Shown here one piece after another: positions 23,315 to 31,385 of a stretch of DNA of 31,502 bases. The DNA is from CAZAGD01 sp049699975 (GTDB taxonomy: Bacteria; Desulfobacterota; SM23-61). The position numbers and the translations under genes are program-made. The DNA lies in the NCBI GenBank assembly GCA_049699975.1, contig JBNAWB010000015.1, positions 1-31,502 of the forward strand, in the 5' to 3' direction. The number at the start of each line of letters is the position of its first letter. Position 1 is the first letter of the stretch. The notes under the pieces were generated by a model. That model searched no databases. It saw nothing but the letters and a program-made list of their open reading frames with translations, and was not told the origin of the DNA.

Positions 23315-23680
23315 TTAAAAATTCAACCCTTTTTCTCGCGCTGCTTCCGCTAAGGCTTTTACCCGCCCATGGTATAAAAAACCGTTGCGGTCAAATACCA
23401 CTTTCTGGATATTTTGGGCTAAAGCTTTCTCAGCAATAAGGGCCCCCACTTTTTTAGCTATTTCAATCTTGCCCTTGCCTCGTTCAACTTCCCGCAGTTC
23501 CGGACTGAGAGTAGAAGCAGCCGCTAAAGTATGTCCCCGGCTATCATCGATTAATTGGGCATAAATATGCCGGGCGCTGCGGAATACGCACAACCGCGGA
23601 CGCTCTGGAGTGCCCTTTACCTTATCTTTATATCGCAATTTTCTTCTTTGGCGCGCAATCTCTTTTTCTTTTCTCAGCAC
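23315..23680 (-). CDS. rplR: 50S ribosomal protein uL18
   Basis: The protein has RRKLRYKDKVKGTPERPRLC, VFRSARHIYAQLIDD and the C-terminal DRNGFLYHGRVKALAEAARE of uL18, which binds 5S rRNA with uL5. It starts with GTG after AAGGGAAG. It is 121 residues, 17 bases after rplF. Confidence 0.98.
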   Translation of the reverse strand: MLRKEKEIARQRRKLRYKDKVKGTPERPRLCVFRSARHIYAQLIDDSRGHTLAAASTLSPELREVERGKGKIEIAKKVGALIAEKALAQNIQKVVFDRNGFLYHGRVKALAEAAREKGLNF

Positions 23681-23697
23681 TTTTCTTCCCTTGTTAA

Positions 23698-24237
23698 TTA
23701 GCCCACCGCCGTTTTACCAGCTTTGCGATGGATAATTTCTTCAGCATATTTAATCCCCTTACCCCCATATGGCTCGGGGGGGCGAAGACGGCGAATCTCC
23801 GCTGCTGTTAATCCTAACAGATGTTTATCTGTTCCTCGTAAGGTTAATTTGGTTTGTTTATCCACTTCTGCTTTTATCCCTTCCGGCAAAGGGAAGCGAA
23901 TAGGATGGGAATATCCCAAGCTGAAATTAAGGACATTCCCTTGAAGTTCTACGCGATAGCCCACCCCATTAATCTCTAAAACCCGTTCAAAACCTTGACT
24001 CACCCCTTTAATCATATTGGCAATCAAAGTTCGCGTAAGACCCTGTAAGGCTTTTCCTTTTTTGGGGTTCGCAGGTTGATGGACTATAATCTGGTCTTTC
24101 TCTATAGTCACCGCCACGCCTTCGGGAATTTTTTGCGCAAGGCTTCCTTTGGGGCCGGAAACCTTTAAAATAGGAAGGTCCAGCTCCACTTTTATTCCCT
24201 GCGGAATAGGTATTGGTTTTCTGCCTATACGTGACAT
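23698..24237 (-). CDS. rplF: 50S ribosomal protein uL6
   Basis: MSRIGRKPIPIPQGIKVELD is the canonical uL6 start, and LRPPEPYGGKGIKYAEEIIH is the conserved C-terminal rRNA-binding block. I use the ATG at 24237 (179 residues), with AAGGAG 6 bases ahead, not the in-frame GTG at 24264, which would overlap the end of rpsH. uL6 lies near the factor-binding site. Confidence 0.98.
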   Translation of the reverse strand: MSRIGRKPIPIPQGIKVELDLPILKVSGPKGSLAQKIPEGVAVTIEKDQIIVHQPANPKKGKALQGLTRTLIANMIKGVSQGFERVLEINGVGYRVELQGNVLNFSLGYSHPIRFPLPEGIKAEVDKQTKLTLRGTDKHLLGLTAAEIRRLRPPEPYGGKGIKYAEEIIHRKAGKTAVG

Positions 24238-24257
24238 ATCTTTCTCCTTAAAGCTCC

Positions 24258-24659
24258 TTACCACACCTCACAGAGTAATTCTCCACCTACATTTAATTTA
24301 CGAGCCTCTTTATCCGTGAGCACCCCTTTGGAGGTAGAAAGAATTGCCGTACCCAATCCACGGAGCACTTGGGGAATATCCTCTTTTTTCACGTAGCACC
24401 TTAAGCCCGGCCGGCTAATCCTCTTTAATCCGGTAATCACCGGATTTTTCCGGTCTCCTTCGTACTTTAAATATATTCTTAGAATTCCTTGACGGCCATC
24501 TTTGATCAATTTATAGTTTTTAATATATCCCTCTTCTTTCAAAATCCGCGCAATCTGGGCTTTTAAATTGGAAGCGGGTACATCCACTTTCTCATGCTTC
24601 GCTTTGTTCGCGTTCCTTATGCGGGTCAACATATCAGCTAAGGGGTCTGTCATTACCAT
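24258..24659 (-). CDS. rpsH: 30S ribosomal protein uS8
   Basis: MTDPLADMLTRIRNANKAKH, and near the end GLGTAILSTSKGVLTDKEA and LLCEVW, are characteristic of uS8. It binds the central 16S domain and represses the spc operon in E. coli. The first ATG (24659) has GGAGG 6 bases ahead. It is 133 residues, 24 bases after rpsN. Confidence 0.98.
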   Translation of the reverse strand: MVMTDPLADMLTRIRNANKAKHEKVDVPASNLKAQIARILKEEGYIKNYKLIKDGRQGILRIYLKYEGDRKNPVITGLKRISRPGLRCYVKKEDIPQVLRGLGTAILSTSKGVLTDKEARKLNVGGELLCEVW

Positions 24660-24683
24660 GCCTATCCTCCCCGATTAATTTCC

Positions 24684-24869
24684 CTACCAGCTTGATTTAA
24701 TCACTCCCGGAATTTCTCCCCGGGAAGCTAAATTGCGGAGGCAAATCCGACATAGATCGAACTTGCGATAGTACCCTCTGGCCCGGCCACATAAAGGGCA
24801 GCGGTGGTGAGCGCGCACTCGAAATTTTGGCTTTTTCTTAGCTTTAACTATTAAGGCAGTTCTGGCCAC
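24684..24869 (-). CDS. rpsN: 30S ribosomal protein uS14, zinc form (type Z)
   Basis: This 61-residue short form has C24, C27, C40 and C43 (HHRCPLCGRARGYYRKFDLC then RICLRN) as zinc ligands, and ends GEIPGVIKSSW. The start is GTG with AAGGAT ahead. It lies between rplE and rpsH. The longer zinc-free version is not seen here. Confidence 0.98.
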   Translation of the reverse strand: MARTALIVKAKKKPKFRVRAHHRCPLCGRARGYYRKFDLCRICLRNLASRGEIPGVIKSSW

Positions 24870-24913
24870 TACTCATCCTTTCTTTTTAGACGTTGGTTCT
24901 TCAGCGAATTTTA

Positions 24914-25471
24914 TTAGCTCCTAAAGGGCATACCTAAAAGTTGGAGTAATTCTTTCCCTTCTTCGTCAGTTTTGGCCGTCGTCACTATGGAAACATTCAG
25001 ACCTTTTACTTTATCTATCTTATCAAAATTAATTTCTGGAAAGATAATCTGTTCGCGAATCCCTAAGGTATAATTGCCTCGACCATCAAAAGCCTTAGGA
25101 GAAACTCCCCGGAAATCCCTAACTCGCGGCAAAGCCACATTCACCAACTTATCGAAGAATTCGTACATGCGATCTCGGCGCAGAGTTACCATGACGCCAA
25201 TGGGCATACCCTCGCGCAGTTTAAAGGCTGCGATCGACCTCTTGGCCTTGGTTACAACTGCGCGCTGGCCCGCAATAAGCGTCAATTCTTCCACGGCGGC
25301 ATCCAAGATTTTAATATTTTGAATCGCCTCTCCCAAACCCATGTTTAGAGTGATCTTTTCCAGTCTGGGTACTTCCATTACATTGCGATAGCCAAATTTC
25401 TTCATCAATTGCGGGATAACTTCTTTAATATAAATTTCTTTTAGCCTAGTCATGCTCGCTTGCCTCTTCAT
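24914..25471 (-). CDS. rplE: 50S ribosomal protein uL5
   Basis: RLKEIYIKEVIPQLMKKFGY, NVMEVPRLEKITLNMGLGEA and FPEINFDKIDKVKGLNVSIV identify uL5, which binds 5S rRNA and P-site tRNA. The ATG at 25471 overlaps the rplX stop by 4 bases. An internal ATG at 25453 gives 179 residues and matches the usual family N-terminus better. I leave the longer form but consider the shorter one equally likely. Confidence 0.97.
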   Translation of the reverse strand: MKRQASMTRLKEIYIKEVIPQLMKKFGYRNVMEVPRLEKITLNMGLGEAIQNIKILDAAVEELTLIAGQRAVVTKAKRSIAAFKLREGMPIGVMVTLRRDRMYEFFDKLVNVALPRVRDFRGVSPKAFDGRGNYTLGIREQIIFPEINFDKIDKVKGLNVSIVTTAKTDEEGKELLQLLGMPFRS

Positions 25472-25830
25472 GTTCTTTCAATTATCTCCCCGCATTTTTT
25501 ACAAACTAAAACTTTTTTGCCATCTTCCAGGAGCTTCCTTCCCGTGCGTACCCCCTTATTACACTTTGGGCACAGGAGTAAGACGTTAGAAATATGGATG
25601 GGAGCTTCTTTTTGAATAATGCCCCCTTGCCGGAGGCGTCCCGTGGGGCGCGTATGTCTCTTGATGAAGTTAACCTTCTCCACTACCACCCGGTTCTTTT
25701 TAGGCAGAACTTTAAGTACCTTTCCCGTCTTACCCTTTTCTTTCCCAGCGATGACCATAACCATATCGTTTTTGCGCACGTGAAAATTCATGAACTTCAT
25801 AATTGGATTACCTCGTTCCTCTATCCTCAC
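25468..25830 (-). CDS. rplX: 50S ribosomal protein uL24 with C-terminal zinc ribbon
   Basis: The KOW motif region VRKNDMVMVIAGKEKGKTGK, then VLKVLPKKNRVVVEKVN, identifies uL24, an assembly initiator near the exit tunnel. The C-terminus carries two CxxC pairs (LLLCPKCNKG and VLVCKKCGEIIE), a probable zinc ribbon. The GTG at 25830 overlaps the rplN stop by 4 bases and gives 120 residues. An ATG ten codons in (25800), with GAGG some distance upstream, is an alternative start. Confidence 0.96.
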   Translation of the reverse strand: MRIEERGNPIMKFMNFHVRKNDMVMVIAGKEKGKTGKVLKVLPKKNRVVVEKVNFIKRHTRPTGRLRQGGIIQKEAPIHISNVLLLCPKCNKGVRTGRKLLEDGKKVLVCKKCGEIIERT

Positions 25831-26195
25831 AAAACTTCCGGGGCTAAAGAGATTATCTTCATAAACTTTTTGGCGCGCAATTCTCTGGCCACCGGGCCAA
25901 AGATGCGCGTCCCGATAGGATCATTTTGGGGGTTAATTAATACGGCTGAATTGTCATCAAATTTGATATAACTGCCATCGCTTCTTCTGACCTCTTTGAC
26001 GGTGCGCACTACCACGGCGCGCATTACATCTCCCTTCTTCACTTTCGAATTAGGGATGGCCTCCTTTACCGAAACGACGATGATATCCCCCAGGCTAGCA
26101 TATTTACGCTTAGTGCCCCCTAAAACTTTTATACAGGCCAGCTTCTTAGCGCCCGAATTATCTGCTGCCTCTAAAATAGTCTGCATTTGAATCAT
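25827..26195 (-). CDS. rplN: 50S ribosomal protein uL14
   Basis: MIQMQTILEAADNSGAKKLA, YASLGDIIVVSVKEAIPNSK and GTRIFGPVARELRAKKFMKI are diagnostic for uL14, which contacts the 30S at a subunit bridge. I use the ATG at 26195 (122 residues, the family norm) with AAGG ahead, not the TTG at 26201. It is the first gene of the spc section. Confidence 0.98.
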   Translation of the reverse strand: MIQMQTILEAADNSGAKKLACIKVLGGTKRKYASLGDIIVVSVKEAIPNSKVKKGDVMRAVVVRTVKEVRRSDGSYIKFDDNSAVLINPQNDPIGTRIFGPVARELRAKKFMKIISLAPEVL

Positions 26196-26283
26196 AGCCA
26201 ATACCTTGCTTCCACTTAATCAGGACTTCCGCCACCGGAAAATCCTTCCTGGTTATCATTAACCTCTGGTCATTTCCCCTGCC

Positions 26284-26550
26284 TTACTGAGCTCTTTGTA
26301 AGATTTCTTTTACCCGCCAGCGTTTTTCTTTACTCAATGGTCTGGTTTCAATCAACAGTACTCGATCGCCCACCCGGCATTCATTCTTTTCGTCATGAGC
26401 TTTATAACGCGCGCGACGGCGGGTATATTTTTGGTATAAAGGATGCTTGACTAACCTCTGCACCAAGACCACCACTGTCTTGTCCATGCGGTCGCTAACT
26501 ACCGTACCTACCATTGTTTTGCGAATTCCTCTTTTTTTCTCCATGCTCAT
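26284..26550 (-). CDS. rpsQ: 30S ribosomal protein uS17
   Basis: RKTMVGTVVSDRMDKTVVVL and ECRVGDRVLLIETRPLSKEK then RWRVKEILQ are the uS17 OB fold. uS17 is a primary 16S rRNA binder. Two close ATGs exist (26550 and 26544); GAGG is better spaced for the second. It is 88 residues, the last gene of the S10 section, 4 bases after rpmC. Confidence 0.98.
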   Translation of the reverse strand: MSMEKKRGIRKTMVGTVVSDRMDKTVVVLVQRLVKHPLYQKYTRRRARYKAHDEKNECRVGDRVLLIETRPLSKEKRWRVKEILQRAQ

Positions 26551-26554
26551 TTCC

Positions 26555-26761
26555 TCAGCCAGCTTTTTTAGCCGCGAGCTCCCTTTCGCGCAGGATAGTC
26601 TTCACCCTGGCTAAATCCTTGCGCACTTGGGGTAACCGCTCCGTGTTCTCTAATTGGCCAGTGGCGTGCTGAAATTTCAAGTTAAATAACTCGGCTGTTA
26701 AGTCTTGTTCTTTTTGGCGAAGTTCTTCTATGCTTAATTCTCTTAGTTCCCGCGCTTTCAC
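26555..26761 (-). CDS. rpmC: 50S ribosomal protein uL29
   Basis: This 68-residue, all-helical protein reads KARELRELSIEELRQKEQDL, then TAELFNLKFQHATGQLENTE, the standard uL29. It lies at the exit tunnel and docks SRP and trigger factor. The start is GTG, 2 bases after the rplP stop, implying coupled translation. Confidence 0.98.
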   Translation of the reverse strand: MKARELRELSIEELRQKEQDLTAELFNLKFQHATGQLENTERLPQVRKDLARVKTILRERELAAKKAG

Positions 26762-26763
26762 CC

Positions 26764-27174
26764 TTATCCCTCCCGGGAGATAAATTTAGTGGCCAAGGGT
26801 AACTTATGGGCCGCCAGGCGAAAGGCATGCTTAGCTGTCTCCAGGTCTACTCCTTCCATTTCGTAAAGAATCCTTCCGGGTTTAATCACCGCTACCCAAT
26901 CTTCCGGGGCCCCTTTTCCTTTGCCCATTCTGGTCTCTGCTGGTTTTTTAGTAATCGGTTTATCGGGGAAGATACGAATCCAAATTTTTCCTCCCCGCTT
27001 AATATAACGCGTCATGGCCACTCGAGCCGCCTCAATCTGCCTGGTAGTTAACCAGCCACATTCCACCGCTTGCAGCCCATAATCGCCAAAGTTTATTTCA
27101 TTTCCCCGGGTCGCTTTGCCTTTTCTTCTCCCTTTTTGTTGTTTTCTAAATTTTACTTTCTTCGGGGCCAGCAT
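26764..27174 (-). CDS. rplP: 50S ribosomal protein uL16
   Basis: MLAPKKVKFRKQQKGRRKGK, FGDYGLQAVECGWLTTRQIE and MGKGKGAPEDWVAVIKPGRI are the uL16 signature regions. uL16 reaches the A- and P-site tRNAs and is needed for late 50S maturation. It is 136 residues, 14 bases after rpsC. Confidence 0.99.
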   Translation of the reverse strand: MLAPKKVKFRKQQKGRRKGKATRGNEINFGDYGLQAVECGWLTTRQIEAARVAMTRYIKRGGKIWIRIFPDKPITKKPAETRMGKGKGAPEDWVAVIKPGRILYEMEGVDLETAKHAFRLAAHKLPLATKFISREG

Positions 27175-27188
27175 ATTATTTCATCTCC

Positions 27189-27845
27189 TCAGACTGTTTG
27201 TTCTTTTTTCCCTTTAGCAGCCGGCAGAACTTCTCCTTTATAAATCCATACTTTGACGCCAATAGTTCCATAGGTGGTCCGAGCTTCGGCAAAACCATAA
27301 TCAATATCCGCCCTTAAAGTGTGCAAAGGAACGCGCCCCTCCCGGTACCACTCGGACCGGGCAATTTCTGCCCCGCCCAGTCTCCCCGAGCACGCAATTT
27401 TTATTCCCTGTGCCCCAAATTTCATGGAGCTGGTCACGCTTTTTTTCATGGCCCGGCGAAAGGCTATACGCCTTTCCAGTTGCAAAGCCACATTCTCAGC
27501 CACTAATTGGGCATCAAGTTCCACCCTTCTTACTTCTTGAATATTAATGGAGATTTCGCGTTGGGCCATTTTTTGGATTTCTTTTTGCAATTTCTCGATC
27601 TCTGCCCCTTTTTGCCCAATAATTATGCCCGGCCGCGCTGCCCGAATAGTAATCTTTGCGCGGTTCGCCGTCCGTTCAATTTCTACTTTAGAAATACCGG
27701 CGTGATAAAGTTTCTCTTTTATGAAGCGCCGGATCTTAATATCTTCTTGTAGAAATTTGGCATAATTCTTCTCCGCATACCACCGCGAGTCCCAAGTTTT
27801 AACTATCCCCAGGCGTAATCCTATAGGATTTACCTTCTGACCCAA
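27189..27845 (-). CDS. rpsC: 30S ribosomal protein uS3
   Basis: (M)GQKVNPIGLRLGIVKTWDSR starts the protein. The KH domain includes IRAARPGIIIGQKGAEIEKL, and GRLGGAEIARSEWYREGRVP is the conserved C-terminal block. uS3 forms part of the mRNA entry channel. The start is TTG with GGAGG 7 bases ahead. It is 218 residues. Confidence 0.98.
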   Translation of the reverse strand: MGQKVNPIGLRLGIVKTWDSRWYAEKNYAKFLQEDIKIRRFIKEKLYHAGISKVEIERTANRAKITIRAARPGIIIGQKGAEIEKLQKEIQKMAQREISINIQEVRRVELDAQLVAENVALQLERRIAFRRAMKKSVTSSMKFGAQGIKIACSGRLGGAEIARSEWYREGRVPLHTLRADIDYGFAEARTTYGTIGVKVWIYKGEVLPAAKGKKEQTV

Positions 27846-27889
27846 CTTTTTTCCTCCTTCATTTAGAAAATCTCCTATCTAAAATTTAT

Positions 27890-28222
27890 TTAGGCTTCAC
27901 TCAAAACCACCGTTAAATGGCAGGTCCTTTTCCGGATGCGGGCAGCTCGCCCCATGGCCCGCGCTCGGAAACGCTTTAAAGTTGGTCCTTGATCAACAAA
28001 TATGGTCTTTACATAAAGGGTATCCACGTCAATCGCTTTATTCTGCTGGGCATTGGCTAAGGCCGACCGAATTGCTTTGGCCACTAACTTGGCTCCCGCT
28101 TTCGTGGTGTGAGCTAATATATTTAAAGCCTCTTCTGCTTTTTTGCCCCGCACTAAATCAGCACTCAATCTGACTTTCCGCGGGGACATGCGTAAATATC
28201 TGGCTACCGCACGTGCTTCCAT
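27890..28222 (-). CDS. rplV: 50S ribosomal protein uL22
   Basis: AVARYLRMSPRKVRLSADLV then GKKAEEALNILAHT, and FVDQGPTLKRFRARAMGRAA then RIRKRTCHLTVVL, are typical of uL22, whose beta hairpin lines the exit tunnel. It is 110 residues, 10 bases after rpsS. Confidence 0.99.
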   Translation of the reverse strand: MEARAVARYLRMSPRKVRLSADLVRGKKAEEALNILAHTTKAGAKLVAKAIRSALANAQQNKAIDVDTLYVKTIFVDQGPTLKRFRARAMGRAARIRKRTCHLTVVLSEA

Positions 28223-28232
28223 ACTTCCTCCT

Positions 28233-28529
28233 TTAGGCTGCCTTCGGAGCTGCTTTCAGTTTAGTTTTTCTATCTCCGGAGTGGCCAAAGAAAGTACGGG
28301 TGGGAGCGAATTCTCCTAATTTATGGCCCACCATATTTTCGGTAATAAAAACAGGAATAAACTTCTTACCGTTATGCACGGCAAAAGTTAGGCCCACCAT
28401 TTCCGGAACAATGGTTGATCTCCGCGACCAAGTTTTAATTACTTTGCGACTCTTGGTCTGGTTGGCTTCTACCACTTTTTTCATTAAATTTGGATCAACA
28501 TATGGTCCTTTACGAATCGATCGTCCCAC
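28233..28529 (-). CDS. rpsS: 30S ribosomal protein uS19
   Basis: GRSIRKGPYVDPNLMKKVVE, TWSRRSTIVPEMVGLTFAVH and LGEFAPTRTFFGHSGDRKTK identify uS19 of the 30S head. I use the GTG at 28529 (98 residues) because GAGGTG lies 6 bases ahead and the family begins just there. A GTG at 28538 would give a longer, less typical N-terminus. Confidence 0.97.
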   Translation of the reverse strand: MGRSIRKGPYVDPNLMKKVVEANQTKSRKVIKTWSRRSTIVPEMVGLTFAVHNGKKFIPVFITENMVGHKLGEFAPTRTFFGHSGDRKTKLKAAPKAA

Positions 28530-28572
28530 AATTAGCACCTCATATTTTTAAAATGGCTCCTACCTGAAAAAC

Positions 28573-29394
28573 CTATTTTCTCCGCTTCAAAATAAATTTG
28601 TCCGTGGCTTTATTCCTCCTGGTTTTATAACCTTTAGTAGGCACTCCCCAAGGAGTTACGGGATGTCTTCCACCCGAGGTTTTGCCTTCGCCTCCTCCTA
28701 AGGGGTGGTCAACCGGATTCATAGCCACACCGCGCACTCGTGGATTCCTCCCCAACCAGCGGCTTCTTCCCGCTTTTCCGATAGACACATTCTCGTGATC
28801 TAAATTACTCACTTGGCCAATAGTGGCATAGCACTCTAAGTGCACCATGCGCACTTCCCCCGAGGGTAATTTGATATGGGCATAGTTTCCTTCTTTGGCC
28901 ATTAATTGTCCATAGGTACCCGCACTCCGGATTATCTGTCCGCCCTTCCCCTTCTTCAGCTCAATGTTATGGATGAGCGTCCCCAAAGGAATATTCTTCA
29001 AAGGAAGGGCATTGCCAGGTTTAATGTCCACATTTTCCCCGGACATTAAAATCTCACCCACTTGCAGATTATGGGGAGCTAAAATATACCTCTTTTCCCC
29101 ATCCGCATAATGAAGTAAGGCAATGAAGGCAGATCTATTAGGGTCATACTCTATGCTGGCCACGCGGGCCGGAATACCATGCTTGTCTCTTTTAAAATCG
29201 ATTATCCGGTAAAGCCTTTTGTGTCCGCCACCTATATACCGGCTGGTTATCCGTCCGTAGCAATTTCGACCACCTGTTTTCTTCAAAGGGAGGAGGAGAC
29301 TTTTTTCTGGTTCCCGCCGCGTTATTTCCGCGAAATCCAGGACAGTTTGAAATCTTCTCCCCGGTGAAGTAGGTTTATAACTCTTAATCCCCAT
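28573..29394 (-). CDS. rplB: 50S ribosomal protein uL2
   Basis: MGIKSYKPTSPGRRFQTVLD, NCYGRITSRYIGGGHKRLYR and VRGVAMNPVDHPLGGGEGKT are classic uL2 blocks. uL2 supports subunit association and peptidyl transfer. It is 273 residues, with the conserved basic end KATDKFILKRRK. It is 14 bases after rplW. Confidence 0.99.
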   Translation of the reverse strand: MGIKSYKPTSPGRRFQTVLDFAEITRREPEKSLLLPLKKTGGRNCYGRITSRYIGGGHKRLYRIIDFKRDKHGIPARVASIEYDPNRSAFIALLHYADGEKRYILAPHNLQVGEILMSGENVDIKPGNALPLKNIPLGTLIHNIELKKGKGGQIIRSAGTYGQLMAKEGNYAHIKLPSGEVRMVHLECYATIGQVSNLDHENVSIGKAGRSRWLGRNPRVRGVAMNPVDHPLGGGEGKTSGGRHPVTPWGVPTKGYKTRRNKATDKFILKRRK

Positions 29395-29408
29395 ATTATT
29401 TTTCTCCT

Positions 29409-29699
29409 TTATACCCCTTCGAAGAATTCAATATGATCTCCCGCGCGCAAAGTGACAATAGCTTTTTTCCAATCAGGCTTTTTGCCCATGAACCTTCCCC
29501 AGCGCTTCTTTTTCCCCAGCATATTTATCGTATTTACTTTGACCACTTTTACTTTAAACAATTTTTCTACCGCCTGCCGGATCTCTATCTTATTGGCTTT
29601 AGGGTCGACTAAAAAGGCTATTTGATTGGCCTCTTCTTTTTGGGCCGTACTCTTCTCCGTAATCAAGGGCCTTTTAATTATTTGGTGAGCTTCCTTCAT
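29409..29699 (-). CDS. rplW: 50S ribosomal protein uL23
   Basis: IIKRPLITEKSTAQKEEANQ and KANKIEIRQAVEKLFKVKVV followed by NTINMLGKKKR identify uL23 at the tunnel exit, the docking site for trigger factor and SecYEG. It is 96 residues; its ATG overlaps the rplD stop by 4 bases. Confidence 0.99.
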   Translation of the reverse strand: MKEAHQIIKRPLITEKSTAQKEEANQIAFLVDPKANKIEIRQAVEKLFKVKVVKVNTINMLGKKKRWGRFMGKKPDWKKAIVTLRAGDHIEFFEGV

Positions 29700-30316
29700 G
29701 GGTGCAGTCTCCTCTCTAATTCCTGCAAGCTGGCCGGCGATAAGATCAAATGTTCATGGCGGAGAATATCATGAACATTAAGCCCAGCCAGTTCTGCTAC
29801 CTGAACTCCTGGTATATTGTGGGCAGATTTTTGCAACTTTTCATCTTTACCGGCAGTAACAATCAGGGCATTCTTCACCCCTAAGCCATTTAATATACTT
29901 ACGAATTTCTTGGTCTTTACCTCTTCTAACTGCCAACTCTCTATCACCAATAGCTTATTTTCTTTAAACTTATAAGAAATTACCGAACGTAAGGCGGCTT
30001 GGCGAACTTTTTTGGGTAACCGATAAGCGTAGTCCCGCGGATGGGGTCCAAATATCGTTCCCCCTCCTCGCCAAAGAGGCGAGCGGATCGAACCAGCTCG
30101 GGCTCTGCCCGTTCCTTTTTGCCGCCATGGTTTTTTGCCCCCGCCGCTCACAAAGGATCTCTCTTTAGTGGCCGCGGTCCCTTTTCGGCGACCGGCCAGC
30201 AAATTGCGGACAGCCTCGTATATTAAGTGAGGTTTCGCCGTTTCTTGCAAGAGATAATCGGCCACTTCTATCTCGGCTATTTTCTGCCGCTCCAAGTTGA
30301 TTACATCTACTTTCAT
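29696..30316 (-). CDS. rplD: 50S ribosomal protein uL4
   Basis: GGGKKPWRQKGTGRARAGSI then PLWRGGGTIFGPHPRDYAYR is the unmistakable uL4 loop. uL4 represses the S10 operon in E. coli. I use the ATG at 30316 (206 residues; MKVDVINLERQKIAEIEV is the family N-terminus), with GAGGAT ahead. An ATG at 30343 overlapping the rplC stop would add nine residues. Confidence 0.97.
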   Translation of the reverse strand: MKVDVINLERQKIAEIEVADYLLQETAKPHLIYEAVRNLLAGRRKGTAATKERSFVSGGGKKPWRQKGTGRARAGSIRSPLWRGGGTIFGPHPRDYAYRLPKKVRQAALRSVISYKFKENKLLVIESWQLEEVKTKKFVSILNGLGVKNALIVTAGKDEKLQKSAHNIPGVQVAELAGLNVHDILRHEHLILSPASLQELERRLHP

Positions 30317-30339
30317 GCGCTCATCCTCATGACTCAAAT

Positions 30340-30987
30340 TCATTCCTTCGCCTTTGCTGGTTTCTTTTTAGCTTCTCTTATGAACAGCAGTCCGCGCGGG
30401 CCACCCGGAACTGCTCCCTTGACCAGTAGGATGTTCTGGCGTGGGCGAACATCTATTATTTCCAAATTCTGTAAAGTCACCTGCTGGTTCCCTGTATGTC
30501 CTCCCATTCTTTGCCCTGGCCACACCCGGGAAGGAAAAGAGCTAGCCCCGATCGAGCCCGGCGCCCGGTGAAACATAGATCCATGGGTAGCTCGCCCACC
30601 GCGGAATCCCCACCTTTTGACTACCCCCATAAAGCCTTTCCCTTTGGAGTACCCGGTTATATCCACAAATTCTCCAACCTTAAATTCTTCGACCGTAATC
30701 ACCTGACCTACTTTATAGGCTTCGGGGTTAGAAATTCTAAATTCTTTGAGGTAGCGGAAGGCCGGAACTTGGGCTTTGGCAAAATGCCCCTGCAGAGGTT
30801 TTTTCATTTTTTTAAGATCGCCTTCCTCAAAACCTAACTGTATGGCGGCATATTTTTCCTTGGCCGGAGTCTTTATCTGCACTACCGTACATGGACCGGC
30901 TTGAATTACGGTCACGGGAACTACACTACCATCTTCGCGGAATATTTGGGTCATGCCAATTTTTTTACCTATAATGCCTTTTTCCAT
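30340..30987 (-). CDS. rplC: 50S ribosomal protein uL3
   Basis: MEKGIIGKKIGMTQIFREDG is the standard uL3 N-terminus, and GFMGVVKRWGFRGGRATHGS, HRAPGSIGASSFPSRVWPGQ and RMGGHTGNQQVT are its rRNA-contact blocks. I use the ATG at 30987 (215 residues), not the in-frame TTG at 31032, which lies inside the hairpin upstream. uL3 is among the first proteins to join the 50S. Confidence 0.97.
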   Translation of the reverse strand: MEKGIIGKKIGMTQIFREDGSVVPVTVIQAGPCTVVQIKTPAKEKYAAIQLGFEEGDLKKMKKPLQGHFAKAQVPAFRYLKEFRISNPEAYKVGQVITVEEFKVGEFVDITGYSKGKGFMGVVKRWGFRGGRATHGSMFHRAPGSIGASSFPSRVWPGQRMGGHTGNQQVTLQNLEIIDVRPRQNILLVKGAVPGGPRGLLFIREAKKKPAKAKE

Positions 30988-31011
30988 TTTGCCAACCTTA
31001 TCTGAGAAGGC

Positions 31012-31065
31012 AAGGCGCATAGCGTTCGGCAATTTAAAATTATTCCGGCAATCGCTATGCGCCTT
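31012..31065 (-). promoter_or_regulatory. stem-loop between rpsJ and rplC, 13-bp perfect stem
   Basis: AAGGCGCATAGCG and CGCTATGCGCCTT (31012-31024 and 31053-31065) are exact complements separated by 28 bases. On the transcribed strand the loop holds two copies of ATTGCCG 12 bases apart. It starts 5 bases after the rpsJ stop and ends 24 bases before the rplC start. No U-tract follows, so it is not a terminator. It could be a binding site for a ribosomal protein, an RNA-processing site or an mRNA stabiliser. Confidence 0.7.
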
Positions 31066-31070
31066 TGGGC

Positions 31071-31385
31071 CTATAATTTTATCTCTACATCCACGCCAGC
31101 AGCTAAATCGAGCTTCATTAAAGCATCGATCGTCTGCTGGGTAGGCTCTAAAATATCTAAAAGCCTTTTATGCGTGCGCATCTCGAATTGTTCCCGAGAT
31201 TTTTTGTCCACATGAGGCGACCGCAGCACGCAAAATTTATTAATTTCGGTGGGTAAAGGAATGGGACCAGCCACCTTAGCACCTGTGCGTTTGGCTGTCT
31301 CCACAATCTCCTTCGTCGACTGATCAAGAAGCCTATGGTCGTAGGCTTTTAGCCTGATCCTTATCTTTTGACTATTGATGACCAT
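31071..31385 (-). CDS. rpsJ: 30S ribosomal protein uS10
   Basis: QKIRIRLKAYDHRLLDQSTK, KVAGPIPLPTEINKFCVLRS and THKRLLDILEPTQQTIDALM are diagnostic for uS10, also called NusE, which joins the NusB antitermination complex. It is 104 residues. It begins only 61 bases after tuf, so the S10 genes appear fused to the str operon with no room for an E. coli-type S10 leader. Confidence 0.98.
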   Translation of the reverse strand: MVINSQKIRIRLKAYDHRLLDQSTKEIVETAKRTGAKVAGPIPLPTEINKFCVLRSPHVDKKSREQFEMRTHKRLLDILEPTQQTIDALMKLDLAAGVDVEIKL

